DNA of 64,000 bases from Desulfuromonas sp. DDH964 (GTDB lineage Bacteria > Desulfobacterota > Desulfuromonadia > Desulfuromonadales > DDH964): NCBI RefSeq assembly GCF_001611275.1, contig NZ_CP015080.1, positions 3,462,956 through 3,526,955 on the forward strand, in the 5' to 3' direction. Within the stretch, counting starts at the first letter, position 1. Every line of letters begins with the position of its first letter. The notes under the pieces were generated by a model. That model saw nothing but the letters and a program-made list of their open reading frames with translations, did not search any database and was not told the DNA's origin. A program made the position numbers and the translations under genes. Of the stretch, positions 1-11,073 are shown in pieces.

Positions 1-847
1 CGAGCTGTTCCGAATCGAGGGGCTGGTTCAGGCGCATGACCAGGGTGGTGCCGACAAACCGCATCGAGTGGTAGATCCGGTAAAAATCATCGATGATTTT
101 TACCGCCTCGACCGGATCCCGGGTGATGGTGAAGAGGCTGAAGTCCTCGCCGGAGATCAGCCCTTTCTTGAGCAGCGTCTTGCGCACGAACTGGAACCAG
201 TTTTCCCAGTAATCCCCTTCGTCGTCATCGATCATCACCAGCGGGATCGGCGGGTTCTTGCCGGTCTGCACCAGGGTCATGATCTCCATCGCCTCATCGA
301 GGGTGCCGAAGCCGCCGGGGAAGAGGGCCACGGCCGCCGCCTCCTTGAGAAAGGCGACCTTGCGGTTGAAGAAATACTTGTAGGTGATGACATTCTTGCT
401 CGCCTCCATGAACGGATTGGTCTCCTGTTCAAAGGGGAGGCGGATGTTGACGGCAAAGGAGTTCTCGGCGCCGGCCCCCTCGTTCCCCGCCTGCATGATG
501 CCGCCACCGCCGCCGGTGATGGTCATGTAGCCGTGACTGGTCAGCAGCCGGGCAAACTCGACGCACTTCTGATAGATCGGCTCTTCGGGAGCGGTGCGCG
601 CCGAACCGAAGATCGTCACCTTTTTGCGCCCCCGGTAGGGGCCGAAAATCTTGCTGGTGTAGCGCATCTCTTTCATGGTGGTGCGCAGCAGCTTGAGATC
701 GGCGAGATAGTCGATCTCGTGCCCGGACTTGAGGGCGCTGATCACCATCTCGCGCACCAGGGCCGGGTGGTGGACACCGACCAGCCGCAACAATTCGTCG
801 ATCCGCTCGTCGACCTCGCCGTTGGAACGGGAGAAATGCAATTCCAT
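1..847 (-). CDS. LOG-family (TIGR00730) Rossmann-fold protein, C-terminus off window
   Basis: About 282 codons are visible from the ATG at 847; the gene runs off the left edge, so its C-terminus is missing. Translation shows a glycine-rich GGGGGIMQAGNEGA and the family signature PGGFGTLDEAMEI. These mark the lysine-decarboxylase-like LOG family, several members of which hydrolyse nucleoside 5'-monophosphates to base and ribose 5-phosphate. The N-terminal extension of about 75 residues (starting MELHFSRSNGEVDERID) is typical of the longer bacterial subfamily rather than of short plant-like LOGs. It lies 48 bp downstream of the Cys-rich gene and may be co-transcribed with it. The family call is firm; the substrate is unknown. 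Confidence 0.85.
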   Translation of the reverse strand, partial: MELHFSRSNGEVDERIDELLRLVGVHHPALVREMVISALKSGHEIDYLADLKLLRTTMKEMRYTSKIFGPYRGRKKVTIFGSARTAPEEPIYQKCVEFARLLTSHGYMTITGGGGGIMQAGNEGAGAENSFAVNIRLPFEQETNPFMEASKNVITYKYFFNRKVAFLKEAAAVALFPGGFGTLDEAMEIMTLVQTGKNPPIPLVMIDDDEGDYWENWFQFVRKTLLKKGLISGEDFSLFTITRDPVEAVKIIDDFYRIYHSMRFVGTTLVMRLNQPLDSEQL

Positions 848-895
848 GAAAGCTCCTTGCCACCGGCCAGCCGAGCATTCGGTTGGCCGCTGTCA

Positions 896-1459
896 CTATA
901 CCACGGGCGCGCCCGGGTCGGATAAAAATCCCCGCAGGCCGAGGCGCTCGGCGCGCAGCAGCAGGCCCTGGCGGCCGCCCCCCGGATAACGCCGGGCGAG
1001 GGCATCGTAGCCCGCGCGCAGTTCCCGCTCAAGGCGGTAGAAGCTCTCCCGGTCGACATCGGCGAGGCGCTCTTCAACCGCTTCACAGACGAAACTTACG
1101 CAGTTGAACGGCCGCCAGGCGACCGGCAACCGGCAGCCGTCGGCCGCCAGCCAGGGACAGGGGGCCGACCAGTCCGGGACGGGCGGTTCCCTGCCGGCAA
1201 GAAGGATCGCCAGCAGGTTGCCCAGGGTCAGATGATTGCGCCCGCAGCCGCAGCAGGCGCCGTCGCAGGCACGGCACAGCTCCGGTCCGTCCGCCGCCAG
1301 GAAGAAGGCGTGGAGCCTTTCCTGAAGGGTAGCGATCCGGGCGAGCTGCCGCTCCAGCCACGACCGCTCGGCCAACGGCAAGGCCGCCAGTTCGCTGCGC
1401 ACGGCGGCGAGGGTCCGGCACCAGATCTCTTCCTCGTCCCTTTGGTTCCGACGGGTCAT
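896..1459 (-). CDS. Cys-rich hypothetical protein (YkgJ-like cluster)
   Basis: A 187-residue protein with ATG at 1459 preceded by AGGAGACC. Cysteines cluster at residues about 63-74 (CRACDGACCGCG), with further Cys in the CPWL, NCVSF and VCEA segments. This pattern resembles the metal- or Fe-S-chelating YkgJ/CxxCxxCC group, but no assignment is proven. The N-terminus (residues 1-55) is predicted helical and charged. No signal peptide or membrane segment is visible. It sits between rnpB and the LOG-family gene in the same orientation. Function unknown. Confidence 0.7.
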   Translation of the reverse strand: MTRRNQRDEEEIWCRTLAAVRSELAALPLAERSWLERQLARIATLQERLHAFFLAADGPELCRACDGACCGCGRNHLTLGNLLAILLAGREPPVPDWSAPCPWLAADGCRLPVAWRPFNCVSFVCEAVEERLADVDRESFYRLERELRAGYDALARRYPGGGRQGLLLRAERLGLRGFLSDPGAPVV

Positions 1460-1525
1460 GGTCTCCTGGCAATCAGGTGAAAAGGAGCCGCCGGCACCTC
1501 GGGAGAGATACCGGCGGCAATGAAC

Positions 1526-1917
1526 TTGGCCGGAGAGGGCCGTAAGCCGGGTTCTGTTCCCCGCGGCGGTTACCCACCGGCGGGGCGATGACCATTCCTC
1601 TAGGACCGCCGTTGCCGACGGCCTCCAGCGACCGAACCCGGGAGCCTCGGACGGGCCGCCCTCGAACGCTCCCCTATTTGGTCTTGCTCCGGATGGGGTT
1701 TACCGAGCTGCCGACGTCACCGCCGGCACTGGTGAGCTCTTACCTCACCCTTTCACCCTTACCTGCCATTGCCCAAGGCGCCGGCAGGCGGTCTCCTCTC
1801 TGTGGCACTTTCCCTGGGGTTGCCCCCGGTCCCCGTTAGGGACCATCCTGCCCTGCGGAGCCCGGACTTTCCTCCCGCCCCCGAAGGAGCCGGCGATCAT
1901 CTGGACCTCTCCGACCA
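1526..1917 (-). ncRNA. rnpB: RNase P RNA (class A)
   Basis: On the minus strand the 5' part reads GGAGGAAAGTCCGGGCTCC and the 3' part reads ACAGAACCCGGCTTACGG, both universally conserved in bacterial type A RNase P RNA. The ends pair as P1: the 13 nt at 1905-1917 are complementary to 1526-1538 with one G-U. The length of about 392 nt fits the class. It is the catalytic subunit that trims tRNA 5' leaders. It fills the otherwise gene-free stretch between the zinc-ribbon protein and the Cys-rich gene. Ends are placed from the P1 helix. Confidence 0.95.
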
Positions 1918-1927
1918 AAATCTGTTG

Positions 1928-2638
1928 CTAATCGGTCGCTCCGAGGAAGAGCAGCCGGTTGCAATGGGGACAGCTCAGCACCTCGGCCGAGGTAAAGAGG
2001 CTGTTGAAGAGCTGCGGCGGCAGGTGCATGTTGCAGCCGAGACAGGTGCCGTTGCGCGCCTCGACGACAGCGACCCCGTGGCGACGGTCAAGCAGCATCT
2101 GGTAGCGCTTGCGCAGCGGCGTCGGCAAGCCGCCGAGCAGTTCATTGCGCCGGCCATCGCCGGCGCCGAGGGTCTTGTCAAACTCGGCGAGGGCCGCCGC
2201 GATCTCTTGGCGGCGGGCTTCGACGCTGGCACTGAGGCCGGCACATTCCGTCGCCTTCTCCTCCCGGTCCTTTTCGACGGCAGCGACCTCCGTCGCCGTA
2301 GCCTGGACCCGGTCCTCGAGATCCTTGGTCAGCTTCTTGGCGGTGTCGATCTCCTTGAGGACCGCGACATATTCCTTCTGGGTCTTGATCGCCGGCAGAC
2401 GTCCTTCCGCCTTTTTGATGTTCTCCTGCTCGACACTCAAGGCCTGGTTGAGGTCGCCCCGCTGATCGCGCAACTCCTCGAGATTGGCGTCAAGGGTGTC
2501 GACCATCGCCTGGATGCGGTCGAGGTCGGCCGTCAAGGTAGCCTGTTCGCGCTCCAGCACCTCCCGCTTCTCCCGGGCCTGGTGCAGCGTCCTGTCCAGC
2601 TCCTGCAGCTCCTTGAGCAGTTCCAGCTCTTCTTGCAC
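1928..2638 (-). CDS. Coiled-coil C4 zinc-ribbon protein (DUF164 type)
   Basis: A 236-residue protein. Residues 1 to about 170 are a long charged coiled coil; the C-terminus has two CxxC pairs (CLGCNMHL and CPHC), forming the zinc ribbon of the DUF164/zf-RING_7 family. The start is taken as GTG at 2638 because GGAGG sits about 6 nt upstream (GGAGGTACACACGTG) and homology-like sequence begins there; a longer in-frame reading would run back into the Nif3 gene. Its place between the Nif3-like gene and rnpB is common in Geobacter relatives. Role unknown; nucleic-acid or protein tethering is only a guess. Confidence 0.85.
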   Translation of the reverse strand: MQEELELLKELQELDRTLHQAREKREVLEREQATLTADLDRIQAMVDTLDANLEELRDQRGDLNQALSVEQENIKKAEGRLPAIKTQKEYVAVLKEIDTAKKLTKDLEDRVQATATEVAAVEKDREEKATECAGLSASVEARRQEIAAALAEFDKTLGAGDGRRNELLGGLPTPLRKRYQMLLDRRHGVAVVEARNGTCLGCNMHLPPQLFNSLFTSAEVLSCPHCNRLLFLGATD

Positions 2639-2684
2639 GTGTGTACCTCCATTCTCTGCGTATGGTCTGAAACGGAACGGGGGA

Positions 2685-3812
2685 TCAGACGACCCGGAAC
2701 GGATCGGTCTCACCCCCCATTTCCATGAATTCAACGGCCAGGCCCCGCTCCCGCGCCCTGCGGTCAAGCAGGGTGGCCAATTCGGTGACAGCAATCCGTT
2801 CGGTGGCAAAGTGCCCGGCATCGACCAGGGTCAGGTTGAGACTTTCCGCGTAACGGGCCTCGTGATATTTGACATCCCCGGTTACCAGCACATCCGCGCC
2901 CTGCCTTGCTGCCTCGTTAAGGAGCGAGGCGCCACTGCCACCACAGACCGCGACCTTGGCGATCTGCGCCGGGACGGCGCCGGCCAGGCGCAGGCTGGCG
3001 CAACCAAGGGCCTCTTTGACGCGGGCGGCGAAACGATCGAGGGTGACCGGTTCGGCCAGCCGGCCGATGCGGCCGAGACCGACATCGGCACGCCGATTGG
3101 CCAGGGGGATCAAATCGAAAGCGACCTCTTCGTAGGGATGGGCGCGCTGCAAACGCTCCAGGGCCTTGTTGACCAGGGCCCGCGGCAGGATCGTCTCCAG
3201 CCGCAACTCCTCGGTCTGCTCGGTCGCACCGACCCGGCCGAGGAAGGGGCTGGTCCCGGTACCGGGACGAAAGGTCCCGGTGCCGGCAGTGCGGAAGGAG
3301 CAGCGGTCATAGCCGCCGACCTGGCCGGCGCCGGCAGCAAAGAGCGCTTCGGCCACCGCTTCCTCGTGCCCCGCCGGCACGAAGACCACCAGCTTGAGCA
3401 GATCGGCATCGCCCGCGGCCAGGGGCTGGCATTGGACCAGGTCCAAACGGGACGCCAGCCAGTCGTTGAGACCGCCGGCCGCCCGGTCGAGGTTGGTGTG
3501 AGCACTGAGAATCGCCACCTGGTGGCGGGCAGCGGCCAGCACCACCCGGCCGGCCTCGTCCCCCGGGGTAACACTGCGCAGGGGACGGAGCAGCAGCGGA
3601 TGGTGGGTCAGAAGCAGTCCGGCGCCGAGTTCGATAGCCCTATCGACCGCCGCCGGGGTCGGATCGAGGGCGACCAGGACCCGGGTGACAGGAGCGGCAG
3701 GATCTCCGATCTGCAGGCCGGAATTGTCCCATTCCTCGGCGAGGCTGGGCGGGAAGAGCGAATGGACCAGACCGACGAGGTCCTGGATGCGGGTCGTGCG
3801 TTCTCTGGGCAT
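2685..3812 (-). CDS. Nif3-like dinuclear-metal-centre hexameric protein
   Basis: A 375-residue protein of the Nif3/YbgI/YqfO family (GTP cyclohydrolase I type 2 fold). Metal-ligand motifs are visible: HHPLL near residue 65, AHTNLD near 105, and a C-terminal GDVKYHEA / DAGHFATE. A central insert (about residues 125-235) matches the extra domain of YqfO-type members. Family enzymes bind two metal ions in a hexamer; the reaction is not settled. The start at ATG 3812 (MPRERTT) is chosen because extending further upstream would run through the stem-loop terminator of the tRNA gene. That terminator ends only 13 nt before the start, so transcription probably depends on read-through or a hidden promoter. 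Confidence 0.88.
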   Translation of the reverse strand: MPRERTTRIQDLVGLVHSLFPPSLAEEWDNSGLQIGDPAAPVTRVLVALDPTPAAVDRAIELGAGLLLTHHPLLLRPLRSVTPGDEAGRVVLAAARHQVAILSAHTNLDRAAGGLNDWLASRLDLVQCQPLAAGDADLLKLVVFVPAGHEEAVAEALFAAGAGQVGGYDRCSFRTAGTGTFRPGTGTSPFLGRVGATEQTEELRLETILPRALVNKALERLQRAHPYEEVAFDLIPLANRRADVGLGRIGRLAEPVTLDRFAARVKEALGCASLRLAGAVPAQIAKVAVCGGSGASLLNEAARQGADVLVTGDVKYHEARYAESLNLTLVDAGHFATERIAVTELATLLDRRARERGLAVEFMEMGGETDPFRVV

Positions 3813-3824
3813 GGCGACGGGTGG

Positions 3825-3859
3825 AAAAAAAAGAGTGCAACTGTTGTGTCGTTGCACTC
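3825..3859 (-). terminator. Intrinsic terminator of the CAU tRNA
   Basis: A perfect 9-bp stem (GAGTGCAAC/GTTGCACTC, positions 3833-3841 and 3851-3859) with a 9-nt loop is followed on the minus strand by T-rich sequence (eight consecutive A on the plus strand, 3825-3832). It lies 60 nt past the tRNA 3' end. Confidence 0.85.
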
Positions 3860-3918
3860 CTTTCGGGTTCAGGACCGGGTATATGTCAATGTGAGTTTCC
3901 GACTCATCTCGCTCTGTA

Positions 3919-3994
3919 TGGTGGGCCCACCAGGATTCGAACCTGGGACCGACCGGTTATGAGCCGGTGGCTCTACCAGCTGAGCTATAGGCCC
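3919..3994 (-). tRNA. tRNA with CAU anticodon (elongator Met or Ile2)
   Basis: A 76-nt cloverleaf on the minus strand starts GGGCCTATAGCTCAG, has anticodon loop CTCATAA and TTCGAATC T-loop, and has an encoded 3' CCA (3919-3921). The acceptor stem pairs GGGCCTA with TGGGCCC. The CAU anticodon cannot by itself separate elongator tRNA-Met from the lysidine-modified tRNA-Ile2. It is not the initiator, which is at 47565. Confidence 0.93.
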
Positions 3995-4007
3995 GAATGA
4001 AGGGTTG

Positions 4008-4036
4008 AGTTTAGGCCTCCCGGCCGGGCCTGTCAA
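4008..4036 (-). promoter_or_regulatory. Sigma-70 promoter of the CAU tRNA
   Basis: The minus strand reads TTGACA (4031-4036), 17-bp spacer, TAAACT (4008-4013). The -10 ends 13 bp before the mature tRNA 5' end. The promoter follows the rpoD stop codon, so the tRNA is a separate transcription unit. Confidence 0.8.
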
Positions 4037-4053
4037 GGCCTTTTACCGACCGG

Positions 4054-5811
<1,758 letters not shown>

Positions 5812-5863
5812 TTGCGCGAATTCTCCTCTCGCGACACATCCGGTGGTCGAAGATGTCTATGGG

Positions 5864-7687
5864 TCAAACCCTGGGCAGCGTCTTGAGCTGCTTGTTGATA
5901 GCGATCAGTTCCCGATTCAGTTCGTTCTGCCGTTGCAAATCACCCTGCAGCTGGGCTTCCTGGATCTCGGCCATGACGGCCCGGCTGCGCTGCTTCAATC
6001 GTTCGCGGCCGGTCGCCTTGCGGCAACCGGCGAAGATCGCTTCCGGATCCTCGTCGAAGGCTTTTTCATCCTTTACAAGAATACCCGACAATAACGCATT
6101 TTGCGCGGCGGTCAAGGAATCGCCGAGCCGGGAGGCCTCGATCGCATCGGTCTCGCTGCCGAGGGCGAGAATCCGCTCGGCGATCGCGCGCCGGTCATCG
6201 TCGGCAAAGAAGCTCTCCACCCCTTCACTGGCGACCTGGCTGCGGATGGTCGGCTCGGCAATCATCAGGTTCAGCAGCCAGTCCTGGCTCTTCTCCCCGG
6301 GGTCGGCCGCAAGCTGACGGCGCCGGGGCGGCGCAGTCCCGACCGGTGCCGCAACCGGGCGCGGGCTCACCGGCTGCGCGCGCCGGGGCGGCTCGGCGCC
6401 GAGCTTGCGCGCCAGAAGCCCGGCATCGAGGCCGGTACGGCGCGCCAGGTTCTGCAGGTAGAGGCTGCGCTCGATCTCGCTCGGCAGCAGCCGCAGCTTG
6501 CCGAGGATCAGCTCCACCGCCCGCGCCTGGCCGGCGATATCGGAGGCCTCACCGGCGAGGGTGTGGTCGATAAAGACCTCAAGGACCGGCCGCGCCGCGG
6601 CGAGACGGTCCCGGAACTTCTCGACGCCGTGGCGGGCGAGGAAGGAGTCGGGGTCCTCACCGGCGGCGAGGGGGACCACCTCGGTGGACAGGCCCGTCGC
6701 CAGCAGCACGTCCATGGCGCGAAAGGTCGCCTTCTGGCCGGCGCTGTCCTGGTCGAAGAGGAGCAGCAGCTTGTCGCAGTAACGCTTGAGGAGCCGGGCG
6801 TGGTCCTCGGTCAGCGCCGTCCCGCAGCTGGCGACCACATTCTCGAACCCGGCCCGGACCAGCGCCAGCTGGTCGAAGTAGCCCTCGACGACAATCCCGG
6901 CCCCTTCCCGCCGCATCGCCTCCCTAGCCTGGTAGAGGCCGAAGAGGGTCCGCCCCTTGTGGTATATGGGGGACTCGGGCGAATTGATGTATTTGGGCAG
7001 CGCGTCATCGAGGACCCGGCCCCCGAAGGCGACCACCTGGCCGCGCAGGTCGAAGATCGGAAAGAGGAGCCGACGCCGGAACAGGTCGATATCGCTGCGC
7101 CCCTCCCTGCCCGCCCGCAGCAGCCCGAGGCGGTCGCGGACCAGCTCCGCGTCGAACCCCTTTGTCGCCAGGTGCCGCGCCAGCGCATCCCAGCTCTCCG
7201 GGGCGTAGCCGAGGCGAAAACGCCGGGCGGTCTCGCCGTCGTAGCCGCGCTGGCGCAGGTAACTGCGGGCCGCCGCCCCTTCCGGAGCCTCGAGGAGGAT
7301 GTGGTGGTAGAACTCGCAGGCGACCTCGTTGATCCGGATCAGCCGCTCCTCCTCCTCGCGACGGCGCAGCTCCGCGGGCGAGGGGGCCTCCTCGGGGATT
7401 TCGACGCCGACCCGTTCCCCGAGGCGGCGCACCGCTTCGGGAAAGGAGAGCCCTTCGATCTGCATCAGAAAGGCGAAGACGTTGCCGCCGACACCGCAGC
7501 CGAAGCAGTGAAAGATCTGCCGCGTGCTGTTGACATTGAAGGAGGGGGTCTTCTCGCCATGGAACGGGCAGAGTCCCTGGTGGTTCGCCCCGGAGCGCTT
7601 GAGCGGCAGGTAGCCGGAGACGACCTCGACGATGTCGGTGCGCTCGCGGATCTCCTGGATCTTCTCTTCCGGTATGCGGCCCGTCAT
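5864..7687 (-). CDS. dnaG: DNA primase DnaG
   Basis: A 607-residue primase. The N-terminal CHC2 zinc finger is visible at about residues 40-66 (CPFHGEKTPSF and HCFGCGVGG). The TOPRIM catalytic core has EGYFDQLAL near 265 and LLFDQDSAG near 310. The C-terminal 150 residues form the helicase-interaction region. It makes the RNA primers for replication. Its ATG overlaps the mutS2 stop codon (ATGA), so the two are translationally coupled, and rpoD follows. Confidence 0.97.
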   Translation of the reverse strand: MTGRIPEEKIQEIRERTDIVEVVSGYLPLKRSGANHQGLCPFHGEKTPSFNVNSTRQIFHCFGCGVGGNVFAFLMQIEGLSFPEAVRRLGERVGVEIPEEAPSPAELRRREEEERLIRINEVACEFYHHILLEAPEGAAARSYLRQRGYDGETARRFRLGYAPESWDALARHLATKGFDAELVRDRLGLLRAGREGRSDIDLFRRRLLFPIFDLRGQVVAFGGRVLDDALPKYINSPESPIYHKGRTLFGLYQAREAMRREGAGIVVEGYFDQLALVRAGFENVVASCGTALTEDHARLLKRYCDKLLLLFDQDSAGQKATFRAMDVLLATGLSTEVVPLAAGEDPDSFLARHGVEKFRDRLAAARPVLEVFIDHTLAGEASDIAGQARAVELILGKLRLLPSEIERSLYLQNLARRTGLDAGLLARKLGAEPPRRAQPVSPRPVAAPVGTAPPRRRQLAADPGEKSQDWLLNLMIAEPTIRSQVASEGVESFFADDDRRAIAERILALGSETDAIEASRLGDSLTAAQNALLSGILVKDEKAFDEDPEAIFAGCRKATGRERLKQRSRAVMAEIQEAQLQGDLQRQNELNRELIAINKQLKTLPRV

Positions 7688-10053
7688 CCACCCCTCAATT
7701 CGGCAACCGTCACGTTTTCGCCCCCCTGTTCGGGGAGCGCGGCACGGAAGGCAGTGACCTCGCGGTGCGCGGCGAGGTGTTCGCGCACCGCCCGCCGCAG
7801 GATCCCCTCACCGCTGCCATGGACCACCTCGACCTCGCGCAGGCCCTGCAGCAGGGCGTCGTCGAGAAACCTGTCGAGCCGCTCCAGCGCCGCCTCGACG
7901 CGCTGGCCGACCAGCACCAGCTTCGACTCAAAGCCGTCCCGCTCGATTTTGCTGCGCACCTGCGCCGGACCGGCTTCCCGGGCAAAGCGTCGCGGACGGT
8001 AAGCCTCCAGGGCGGTCAGCGGCAGGCGCAACTTCTTGCCACCGGCGGAGAGTTCGACCGTCTCCCCACTGCAGCGCAGCACCTCGGCTTCGGTGTCGAG
8101 GGGGACGATCCGGACCCGCTCGCCAACCGCAACCTCCCGCGGTGCTTCGGCCTGGCGTGCGGCTTCCGGCTGCTGCGCTGCGACCTCGCTGCGAACCTCC
8201 CGCAACTGGCCGAGGAGCTCGGCCCGCAGCGGCGGTGCGGCGTGGCCGGCCTGCGCCGCCGCGTCGAGCAGGGCGCGCAACCGCTCTTCGGCCTGGCGCA
8301 CCAGCGCTTCGCCGCGACGGGTCGCTTTTTCGAGAATGCGGCGCCGCTCCTGTTCCAGCTCGCCCAGCAGGCGGCGGCGTTTTTCCCGCTCCTGATCGGC
8401 CTGGGCCCGCAGCTGGCGGGCGGTTTCCCGCTCCTCCGCCACTTCCCGGGTCAGGCGGTTGAGCCGCTCGATCAGGTCGAGCCCTTCCCGCTCATCGCTG
8501 CCGAGGTAGGCTTCGGCCCGGGCCAGGACCGCCGCCGGCAGTCCGAGGAGGCGGGCGATGGTGAAGGCGTTGCTCGCCCCGGGGATGCCGTAGTGGAGCC
8601 GGTAGGTCGGCGCCAGGGTCTGCGGATCGAATTCGACCGCTGCGTTCTCCACCTCCTCCTGCAGCTGGGCATAGCCCTTGATCAGGTTGAGGTGGGTGGT
8701 CAGGATCACCCGCGCCCCCCGTTGCCGCAGCTCGTCGAGCAGCGCCAGCGCCAGCGCCGCCCCTTCCGCCGGATCGGTCCCGGTCCCCGCCTCGTCGATC
8801 AGGACCAGCGAGTCGCCGTCGGCGGCGGCGAGAATCGCGCGCATCCGCGTCAGGTGACCGGAAAAGGTCGAGAGCGCCGCCTCGATGCTCTGTTCGTCGC
8901 CGATATCGGCAAAGACCCGGCCGAAGAGATGGACCCGGCTCTCGGGCCGGCACGGGATCGGCACCCCGGCGGCCACCATCAGCTGCAGCAGGCCGGCGGT
9001 CTTCAGGGCCACCGTCTTGCCGCCGGTGTTGGGCCCGCTGATCACCAGCACTTCGCAGCCGCGCCCGAGCAGGAGATCGATCGGCACCGCCTGATCGGGA
9101 CGGGGCGCGCCATCGGCGGCGAAGAGGAGCAGCGGGTGACGGGCGCCGCGCAGCTCGAGGCACGGTTCGTCACTCAGCTGCGGCGCACAGGCCCCGGCCT
9201 GGCGGGCAAAACGGCCGATGGCGGCGTAGTTGTCGAGGCGGGCCAGCAGTTCCTGGTTGGTCGCCAGCTCAGCCCCAACACCGCGCACCGCCGCGGCCAG
9301 TCGCCGCAGCACCCGCTCTTCCTCGCGCTTCTCCTCGCGCAGGGCGGTCTGCAGGTCGTTGTTCGCCTCGAGGACGAGCGTCGGCTCGATGTAGAGGGTC
9401 TGCCCGCTCGCCGACTCGTCGTGGATGAACCCCTTGACCTGGCCGCGGTGATCGGCCCGCACCGGCACCACGTAGCGACCGCCACGCTCGGTGACGAGGC
9501 GGTCCTGGAACGCCCCGGCCAGCGACTCCCGGGCGAGAAGGTTCTCCAGGCTGCGCCGGATGCGCCCCCGTAGCTGCTGGATCTCCCGGCGCAGCTCGCC
9601 GAGTTCAAAAGAGGCGCCGTCGAGGATCTCGCCGCGCGGACCGATGCTCTGGCCCAAATCCCGGGCCACGCCGCGGCACTCGGTCAGACCGCGGCTCAGC
9701 TCCTGCAGCAGGGGGGCGTCCGGCGCCGCCAGGAAGCTGCGGCGGCAGGCAGCCGCCGCCTCGAGGCTGGTGCGCACTTCGAGAAGCGCCGGCGGCGGCA
9801 GCCAGCTCCCCTCGGCCCGCACCTGGCGGAGATGCCCCTGCAGGTCGCAGGCGCCGCCGAGGGGCGGGGCGCCGGACTGTTCGAGGTGGCGCTGCATCTC
9901 CCCGGCCGCCTGTAATTCAGCAGCGACCATGGAACGCTCGGACAAGGGGCGCAGCGCCAGCAGCCGCTCCCGTCCGGGCCCGGTCACGCTGAAGCCGGCG
10001 AGGAGGGTCACCACCTTGTCGAATTCGAGCAGCCGCAGCGATGTGGCGCTCAT
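7684..10053 (-). CDS. mutS2: Endonuclease MutS2 with C-terminal Smr domain
   Basis: A 789-residue MutS2. A core domain is followed by the ABC-type ATPase with Walker A ISGPNTGGKTVALKT and Walker B LVLIDEAGTGTDP. A coiled coil (about 525-640) and a C-terminal Smr nuclease domain with EVVHGSGEGILRRA complete it. MutS2 lacks the mismatch-reading domain of MutS and acts on recombination intermediates or stalled and collided ribosomes. The start at ATG 10053 (MSATSLRLLEF) is preferred over an upstream ATG because the homologous N-terminus begins there and it leaves 25 bp after cvpA. It overlaps dnaG by 4 bp. Confidence 0.95.
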   Translation of the reverse strand: MSATSLRLLEFDKVVTLLAGFSVTGPGRERLLALRPLSERSMVAAELQAAGEMQRHLEQSGAPPLGGACDLQGHLRQVRAEGSWLPPPALLEVRTSLEAAAACRRSFLAAPDAPLLQELSRGLTECRGVARDLGQSIGPRGEILDGASFELGELRREIQQLRGRIRRSLENLLARESLAGAFQDRLVTERGGRYVVPVRADHRGQVKGFIHDESASGQTLYIEPTLVLEANNDLQTALREEKREEERVLRRLAAAVRGVGAELATNQELLARLDNYAAIGRFARQAGACAPQLSDEPCLELRGARHPLLLFAADGAPRPDQAVPIDLLLGRGCEVLVISGPNTGGKTVALKTAGLLQLMVAAGVPIPCRPESRVHLFGRVFADIGDEQSIEAALSTFSGHLTRMRAILAAADGDSLVLIDEAGTGTDPAEGAALALALLDELRQRGARVILTTHLNLIKGYAQLQEEVENAAVEFDPQTLAPTYRLHYGIPGASNAFTIARLLGLPAAVLARAEAYLGSDEREGLDLIERLNRLTREVAEERETARQLRAQADQEREKRRRLLGELEQERRRILEKATRRGEALVRQAEERLRALLDAAAQAGHAAPPLRAELLGQLREVRSEVAAQQPEAARQAEAPREVAVGERVRIVPLDTEAEVLRCSGETVELSAGGKKLRLPLTALEAYRPRRFAREAGPAQVRSKIERDGFESKLVLVGQRVEAALERLDRFLDDALLQGLREVEVVHGSGEGILRRAVREHLAAHREVTAFRAALPEQGGENVTVAELRGG

Positions 10054-10078
10054 GCCGCCTCCCGCCCCGACCGCCCGG

Positions 10079-10570
10079 TCATTTCCAGTCCTCCAGCAGG
10101 CGATGCCCGCCGCGAAAGACATCGGCCCCCAGGGTGCGGAAGGGGGGCGCCAGCTGCGACGACTTCAGTGAGGGTTGCAAAAAGGTCGGCGACCCGCCAC
10201 TGCCGAGGGAGTAGAGAATCACCGCCAGCAGCAGCACCCCCTCGGCGAGGCCGAAGAACCCCCCGGCCACCCGGTTCATGCCGCCAAGAAAGAGGAGCTT
10301 GACGAAGCGCGTCAGCAGGAAGCCGATTCCCCAGAAGACCAGCACCGCGGCGAGGAAGAGGAGGCCGAAGGTGACAGCGGCGCAGAACGCCGGCGGCAGG
10401 CGGAAGGAGCTGGCCATGGTCTCCGCCAGTTCGCCATGAAAACGGAGCGCCACCAGGCTGCCAACCACCAGCCCGAGCAGGGAGCAGATCTCCTTGAGCA
10501 GTCCGCGCAGCACCCCCTTGAGAAGGAAGGCGGCGAGGACGACCAGAATGGCGATATCGAAGAAGTTCAT
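10079..10570 (-). CDS. cvpA: CvpA-family membrane protein
   Basis: A 163-residue inner-membrane protein with four predicted hydrophobic segments (about 5-25, 30-48, 62-88 and 103-125). It begins MNFFDIAILVVLAAFLLKG, the usual CvpA start. The family (colicin V production protein) is linked to envelope homeostasis; the mechanism is unknown. It lies 32 bp after the GatB/YqeY gene and 25 bp before mutS2, a frequent pairing. Confidence 0.88.
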   Translation of the reverse strand: MNFFDIAILVVLAAFLLKGVLRGLLKEICSLLGLVVGSLVALRFHGELAETMASSFRLPPAFCAAVTFGLLFLAAVLVFWGIGFLLTRFVKLLFLGGMNRVAGGFFGLAEGVLLLAVILYSLGSGGSPTFLQPSLKSSQLAPPFRTLGADVFRGGHRLLEDWK

Positions 10571-10602
10571 TTCCGCTCCGCGCCCGGGGGGAGCGCGCTC
10601 AA

Positions 10603-11049
10603 TCAGCCGGCGAGACGCGCCTTGACCAGTTCACTCACCAGCCGGCCGTCCGCCCGCCCCGTAGTCTGGGCGCTGACCACCTTCATCACCTTCCCCATGT
10701 CCTTGGGCGAGACGGCGCCCGTCTCCAGCACCGCTTTTTCGATCAATTCCCGGATCCCGGCCTCGTCGAGCTGGGAAGGGAGAAATTCCTGGACGATCGC
10801 CAGTTCCTGCTCTTCCTTGGCGGCGAGGTCGTCGCGTCCTCCGTTGCGGTAGGCTGCGGCCGACTCCCGCCGCTGCTTGACCAGCGTCGAGAGGATGCTG
10901 ATCGCCTCGGTCTCGCTCAGCTCGCTGCGGGTATCGATCTCGCGGTTCTTGATCGCGGTGCGCATCATGCGAATGGTGTTCAGGCGCAGGGAATCCTTGG
11001 CCCTCATCGCTACTTTCATCGCCTCGGTGAGGCGTTCCTGGATCGTCAT
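10603..11049 (-). CDS. GatB/YqeY domain protein
   Basis: A 148-residue YqeY-type protein resembling the tRNA-binding tail domain of the GatB amidotransferase subunit, without the catalytic part. Motifs seen: MTIQERLTEAMKVAMRAKD, LRMMRTAIKN-like helices and the C-terminal DMGKVMKVVSAQ plus GRADGRLVSELVK. The gene commonly sits between rpsU and dnaG; here it follows hisE by 24 bp and starts the cvpA-mutS2-dnaG-rpoD string. No rpsU is seen in the window. Confidence 0.92.
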   Translation of the reverse strand: MTIQERLTEAMKVAMRAKDSLRLNTIRMMRTAIKNREIDTRSELSETEAISILSTLVKQRRESAAAYRNGGRDDLAAKEEQELAIVQEFLPSQLDEAGIRELIEKAVLETGAVSPKDMGKVMKVVSAQTTGRADGRLVSELVKARLAG

Positions 11050-11073
11050 GGCTTCTATCCTCGCGGTTGGCGG